Positions 60,557 through 64,000 of a stretch of 64,000 nucleotides of DNA are shown one piece after another. This DNA comes from Comamonas serinivorans (lineage in GTDB: Bacteria; Pseudomonadota; Gammaproteobacteria; Burkholderiales; Burkholderiaceae_C). Where the stretch lies: contig NZ_CP021455.1 of NCBI RefSeq assembly GCF_002158865.1, forward strand, positions 1,240,001 to 1,304,000, read 5' to 3'. Below the pieces are notes generated by a model. The model did no database searches, was not told where the DNA came from, and was given only the letters and a program-made list of their open reading frames with translations. Every line of letters starts with the position of its first letter. Within the stretch, counting starts at the first letter, position 1. The translations under genes were made by a program, and so were the position numbers.

Positions 60557-62665
60557 TCAGCGGCGCTGGCCGGCCAGGCGGCGCACCACGGTCACCAGCT
60601 GGTCGATTTCGTCGAACGTGTTGTAGAAGGCCAGCGAGGGCCGGACGGCCGTTTCCACGCCAAAGCGGCGCAGGATGGGCTGGGCGCAGTGGTGACCCGT
60701 GCGCACGGCAATGCCCTCGGCGTTCAGGGCCTGGCCGACTTCATCCGTGGTGTAGCCCGCCAGGGTGAAGGACAGCACGCTGGCTTTGCCCGGCACGGTG
60801 CCGATCAGGCGCAGGCCCGGGATGCTGCCCAGCTGCTGCATGCCGTAGTCGACCAGCGCGTGTTCGTAGCGGCTGATGGTCGCGATGCCGATGCGCTCCA
60901 CGTACTCCAGGGCGGCGCCCAGGCCCACGGCGTCGGCGATGTTGCCGGTGCCGGCTTCGAAGGTGTTGGGCAGCGGCTGGAACACCGTTTTCTCGAAGGT
61001 GACGTCGGCAATCATGTTGCCGCCGCCTTGCCAGGGGGGCATGGCCTCCAGCACCTCGCGCCGGCCCCAGAGCACCCCGATGCCGGTGGGCGCGAAGATC
61101 TTGTGGCCCGAGAAGACGAAGAAGTCGGCGCCGATGTCCTGCACGTCGACCGGCGTGTGGGCGATGGATTGCGCCCCGTCGACCAGCGTGGTGATGCCGC
61201 GCTGGCGTGCCAGCTGCACCACGTCCTTCACCGGCACCACCGTGCCCAGCACGTTCGACACGTGGCCGATGGCCACGAGCTTGGTGCGGGCGTTGAGCAG
61301 CTTCTGGTACTCGTCCAGGCGGATCTGGCCCTGCTCGTCCACGGGGATGACGCGCAGCTTCGCGCCCTTGGCCTGAGCGAGCTGCTGCCAGGGCACGATG
61401 TTGGCGTGGTGCTCCAGGTGGCTGACGATGATCTCGTCGCCTTCGCCCACGTTCTGCCCGCCCCAGGCCTTGGCCACCAGGTTGATGGCCTCGGTGGTGC
61501 CGCGCACGAAGATCACCTCGCTCACCTCGGGCGCATGGATGAAGCGGCGCACGACCTCGCGCGCGTGCTCATAGGCGTCGGTGGCGCGGCCGGCCAGCGT
61601 GTGGGCCGCGCGGTGGATGTTGGAGTTCTCGTGGGCGTAGAAGTGGGCGATGCGCTCGATCACCTGCCGCGGCTTGTGCGTGGTGGCGGCGTTGTCCAGC
61701 CACACCAGGGGCTTGCCGTTCACGCGCTCAGCCAGGATGGGGAAGTCGCGCCGCACGGCGTTCACGTCGAAACCCGGGTGGCGGTCGGCCTGGGCCTGGG
61801 GCAGGTCGGTTGGCGCCGTGCCCTGCGGATGGGGCTTGGCCGGCGTGACAAAGCCGTTGGGCAGCGTGACGTCCACGAAGTAGAACCGGGGCTCGGGGCT
61901 GGCCGTGGCTGCGGCCGGCGCTGCCGGGGTGGGCGGCTGGACCAGCGGCACGGTGGCCGTGGGCGCCAGGGCTGCCGTGGCGGCGTGGGCCAGGGCCTCC
62001 AGCCCATCGGCGGGCGCGGTGGGTGTCGCGGGCACGGGCTGCGCCACGCCGGGCTGGCCGAAGGCCGGGTTCACGAAGTAGTACGGCGAGGCCGAGTTGG
62101 CGTCGCCCGCCGACGCGTGCGAGGCCAGTGCAGGCGCGGGGCCCGCGGCACCGACCGCCTGCGGCACGCCATCGGTGGCGCTGGCCAGCCGGGGCTCGTA
62201 GCCGGGCAGGGCGGCAAAAGGCAGGTCGGGCACGCCGTTGCCCGCCGGGGCGTGGGGCAGCAGGGCCGGCGCGCGGTTGACCAGCGTCAACACCTGGGCG
62301 GGGTTGCTGGGCAACAGGTTGGTGCCGGGCAGCTGGCCTTGCGGCAGGGGTGTGCCGGGCAGGTTGGGCGACAGGCCCACAGGGCTGGCCAGCGGGGAGC
62401 CCGGCGGGGCGGGGTTGCTGGCCGGCTGGACGCCGAACGGCTTGGCGGGCGGCGAGGCGTGCGAGGTGGCGGACGGCGCCGCCTGCAGGCTGCCCGGTGC
62501 GGGCGCGCCCGCAGGTGATTCGCCGGGCAGCGCCCGGAACAGGGACGAGGCCAGTTGCGCAAGGGCCGCCGCGTCCAGCGGGCCGGGGTCGCCAGGCGGC
62601 TGCCAGCCGGTGCCGGGCAGCGCCAGCCCGTGCGGGCTGGTCGGCTGAGGAGGGGTGAAACTCAA
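60557..62665 (-). CDS. Family 2A encapsulin cargo: cysteine desulfurase with targeting extension
   Basis: 702 residues. Residues 300-702 are a SufS-type cysteine desulfurase: PLP-binding HLEHHANI and DGAQSIAHTPVDVQ, Schiff-base Lys522 in SGHKIFAPTG, catalytic Cys660 in RTGHHCAQPIL. It takes sulfur from cysteine and forms a persulfide. The first 290 residues are disordered Pro/Ala-rich sequence with two short aromatic motifs, YYFVNPAFG (195-203) and FYFVDVTLPNG (261-271), and a GYEPRL segment near 155; such motifs in desulfurase extensions direct loading into family 2A encapsulins. The shell gene lies directly upstream (15 bp gap). The unusual length excludes a plain SufS. Confidence 0.95.
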   Translation of the reverse strand: MSFTPPQPTSPHGLALPGTGWQPPGDPGPLDAAALAQLASSLFRALPGESPAGAPAPGSLQAAPSATSHASPPAKPFGVQPASNPAPPGSPLASPVGLSPNLPGTPLPQGQLPGTNLLPSNPAQVLTLVNRAPALLPHAPAGNGVPDLPFAALPGYEPRLASATDGVPQAVGAAGPAPALASHASAGDANSASPYYFVNPAFGQPGVAQPVPATPTAPADGLEALAHAATAALAPTATVPLVQPPTPAAPAAATASPEPRFYFVDVTLPNGFVTPAKPHPQGTAPTDLPQAQADRHPGFDVNAVRRDFPILAERVNGKPLVWLDNAATTHKPRQVIERIAHFYAHENSNIHRAAHTLAGRATDAYEHAREVVRRFIHAPEVSEVIFVRGTTEAINLVAKAWGGQNVGEGDEIIVSHLEHHANIVPWQQLAQAKGAKLRVIPVDEQGQIRLDEYQKLLNARTKLVAIGHVSNVLGTVVPVKDVVQLARQRGITTLVDGAQSIAHTPVDVQDIGADFFVFSGHKIFAPTGIGVLWGRREVLEAMPPWQGGGNMIADVTFEKTVFQPLPNTFEAGTGNIADAVGLGAALEYVERIGIATISRYEHALVDYGMQQLGSIPGLRLIGTVPGKASVLSFTLAGYTTDEVGQALNAEGIAVRTGHHCAQPILRRFGVETAVRPSLAFYNTFDEIDQLVTVVRRLAGQRR

Positions 62666-62680
62666 GTCCGACTCCGTCGC

Positions 62681-63619
62681 TTACTTGTAGGTGTCCAGCA
62701 CCGAGTAGTCGTGGTACTTGCCGATTTCGACGTCGTCGAGCACGGCCAGCGCGTCGGGCGTCAGCACGGCCAGCGAGCAGTACAGCGAGATCAGGTAGCT
62801 GGCGATGGCGTGGTTGTTGATGCCCATGAAGCGCACCGACAGGCCGGGGCTTTGTTCGCCGGGCAGGCCGGGCTGGAACAGGCCGACCACGCCCTGGCGC
62901 CGGTCGCCCACGCGCAGCAGCAGGATCTTGCTCTTGCCGTCGGCCACGGGCACCTTGTCCGAGGGGATCAGCGGCACACCGCGCCAGGTGATGAACTGCG
63001 AGCCGAACAGGCTCACGGTGGGCGGCGGCGTGCCGCGGCGCGTGGCTTCGCGGCCAAAGGCGGCGATGGTCAGCGGGTGCGCCAGGAAGAAGGCAGGCTC
63101 TTTCCAGACCTTGGTCAGCAGCTCGTCCAGGTCGTCCGGCGTGGGCGCGCCGGTCAGCGGGAAGATGCGCTGCTCGTCCGCGACCTGGGCCAGCAGGCCG
63201 TAGTCGGGGTTGTTGATGAGCTCACTCTCCTGGTTCTCCTTGATCGTCTCGATCGTCAGGCGCAGTTGCTCCTTGATCTGGTCGTGCGGGCTGCTGTAGA
63301 GGTCGGAGATGCGCGTGTGCACGTCCAGCACGGTGGACACGGCATTCAGGAAGTACTCGCGCGGGCGCTCTTCGTAGTCCACAAAGGTGCGTGGCAGCTG
63401 GTTTTCTTCTTCCCGGGCGGTGCAGGTGACCTTGATCGCCTCGGGGTTCTTCACCTGGTTCACGCGGTAGATGCCGGCCTCGACCGGGGCCCACTGCAGC
63501 AGGTGCGTGAGCCAGCGCGGCGTGATGGTGGCGAGTTGCGGGGCGGTCTTGGTGGCATTGGCCAACTGACGGGCTGCGTTGTCGCCCAGGGCGGTGGTTC
63601 CGCCAACGGTTGCGGTCAT
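62681..63619 (-). CDS. Family 2A encapsulin shell protein (SrpI-like)
   Basis: 312 residues matching SrpI-like encapsulins, which adopt the HK97 phage-capsid fold and form protein nanocompartments. Characteristic stretches: PRTFVDYEERPREYFLNAVS (E-loop/spine region), TRISDLYSSPHDQIKEQLRL, GREATRRGTPPPTVSLFGSQ and the C-terminal VLDDVEIGKYHDYSVLD. Family 2A lacks a fused cyclic-nucleotide domain, as here. It encloses the cysteine desulfurase encoded next and is thought to serve sulfur storage, in homologues under sulfur limitation. Start MTATVGGTTALG at 63619, 60 bp after the XRE gene. Confidence 0.93.
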   Translation of the reverse strand: MTATVGGTTALGDNAARQLANATKTAPQLATITPRWLTHLLQWAPVEAGIYRVNQVKNPEAIKVTCTAREEENQLPRTFVDYEERPREYFLNAVSTVLDVHTRISDLYSSPHDQIKEQLRLTIETIKENQESELINNPDYGLLAQVADEQRIFPLTGAPTPDDLDELLTKVWKEPAFFLAHPLTIAAFGREATRRGTPPPTVSLFGSQFITWRGVPLIPSDKVPVADGKSKILLLRVGDRRQGVVGLFQPGLPGEQSPGLSVRFMGINNHAIASYLISLYCSLAVLTPDALAVLDDVEIGKYHDYSVLDTYK

Positions 63620-63679
63620 GAAAACTCTCTGTGAAGGGATGGAACGGCGCGAGCAGTCTCGCGGCCGGGGAGCACGGCT

Positions 63680-63952
63680 TCAACCGGCTATCGCCATCAA
63701 GCGCGCCTGGTTGGCATGGCGCCGGCTGGCGATGGTTTCGCCGCAGGCCATGAGTTCGGTGGGCCGCAGCTGCATGGCGTGCGCCAGCTTCTGCAGCGTG
63801 AGCAGCGAGGGCACGACCTGGCCGCGCTCGATCTCGCCGATGTAGCAGCGGTTGAGGCCGGCGTGCTCGGCCAGCAGCTCCTGCGACCAGCCGCGGGCTT
63901 CCCGCTGCTGCCGCACGGCCAGGCCAAAGTCGAGCAGGAACTGCACGGCCAT
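63680..63952 (-). CDS. XRE family HTH regulator of the encapsulin operon
   Basis: 90 residues. LLDFGLAVRQQREARGWSQE, LLAEHAGLNRCYIGEIERGQ and LLTLQKLAHAMQLRPTELM make a single Cro/CI-type helix-turn-helix with short flanks, no obvious sensor domain. It lies immediately upstream of the shell gene on the same strand and three bases after the stop of a further upstream gene, so it is in the operon it may regulate. Effector unknown; sulfur status would fit the neighbours (inference). Confidence 0.9.
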   Translation of the reverse strand: MAVQFLLDFGLAVRQQREARGWSQELLAEHAGLNRCYIGEIERGQVVPSLLTLQKLAHAMQLRPTELMACGETIASRRHANQARLMAIAG

Positions 63953-63955
63953 GGC

Positions 63956-64000
63956 TCAGACCACCACGTCTGCCGGCGCTGCCGAGGGGTTGCCGCGGGT
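63956..64000 (-). CDS. C-terminal end of an upstream operon gene (cut by window edge)
   Basis: Only the last 14 codons are visible, ending PSAAPADVVV and TGA at 63956-63958, three bases before the XRE start. Serine O-acetyltransferase or rhodanese genes often accompany family 2A encapsulins, but so few residues do not identify it. Confidence 0.55.
   Translation of the reverse strand, partial: TRGNPSAAPADVVV

Overview
The window is high-GC (roughly 68-70% by eye) bacterial chromosome. The gene content points to a Betaproteobacterium of the order Burkholderiales, most likely family Comamonadaceae: several orphan Bug/TctC periplasmic binding proteins, a fused nitrate reductase-flavoprotein, a Bug operon with a divergent GntR regulator, and long polar amino-acid ABC permeases. 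No rRNA, phage, integrase or transposase gene was seen. There is one tRNA, tRNA-Gly(CCC).

Layout. 1-5.9 kb: an Lrp-type regulator (cut by the left edge), glmS, and an SDR/class II aldolase/Bug operon facing a GntR regulator. 6.4-14.0 kb: a cobalamin riboswitch followed by cobW, cobN and a chlI/chlD pair whose junction looks like a programmed -1 frameshift site. 14.0-20.4 kb: simple repeats, a broken hypothetical gene, a GlxA-type regulator opposite a dienelactone hydrolase, a clpP-like/gst/lysE operon behind a near-perfect SoxR promoter, an SDR and tRNA-Gly. 20.5-30.2 kb: nitrate assimilation (fused NasA-CysJ-like enzyme, PP2C-kinase fusion, NarK-type transporter, nitrate reductase-associated protein, GAF protein). 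30.6-42.2 kb: a sugar acyltransferase, a delta-60 repeat lipoprotein, aapJQM-like transporter genes, yggS, small enzymes, and a LysR/Bug pair. 42.6-51 kb: a quinone oxidoreductase, OsmC, folA, a secreted SurE with a lipoprotein, thyA and two Bugs. 51.6-58.8 kb: aceA, an acyl-CoA ligase, a FadJ-like multifunctional enzyme and a thiolase, i.e. beta-oxidation feeding the glyoxylate shunt. 60.5-64 kb: a family 2A encapsulin operon (XRE regulator, SrpI-like shell, cysteine desulfurase cargo with a targeting extension).

The main non-genic finding is a dispersed 50-bp imperfect palindrome. Its form is (C/G)(A/G)GTATG, 7 nt, TTGCCGTT, 8 nt, AACGGCAA, 7 nt, ATAC(T/C)(G/C). I count 18 clear copies and 2 degenerate ones. 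Six lie within 30 nt downstream of a stop codon. One sits inside the cobalamin riboswitch, one is read in frame inside cobN, and one carries the ribosome-binding site of the acyl-CoA ligase. Every gap of the acyl-CoA ligase/fadJ/thiolase series holds one. Some copies show compensatory changes in both arms. The window has no REP-type transposase to explain them.
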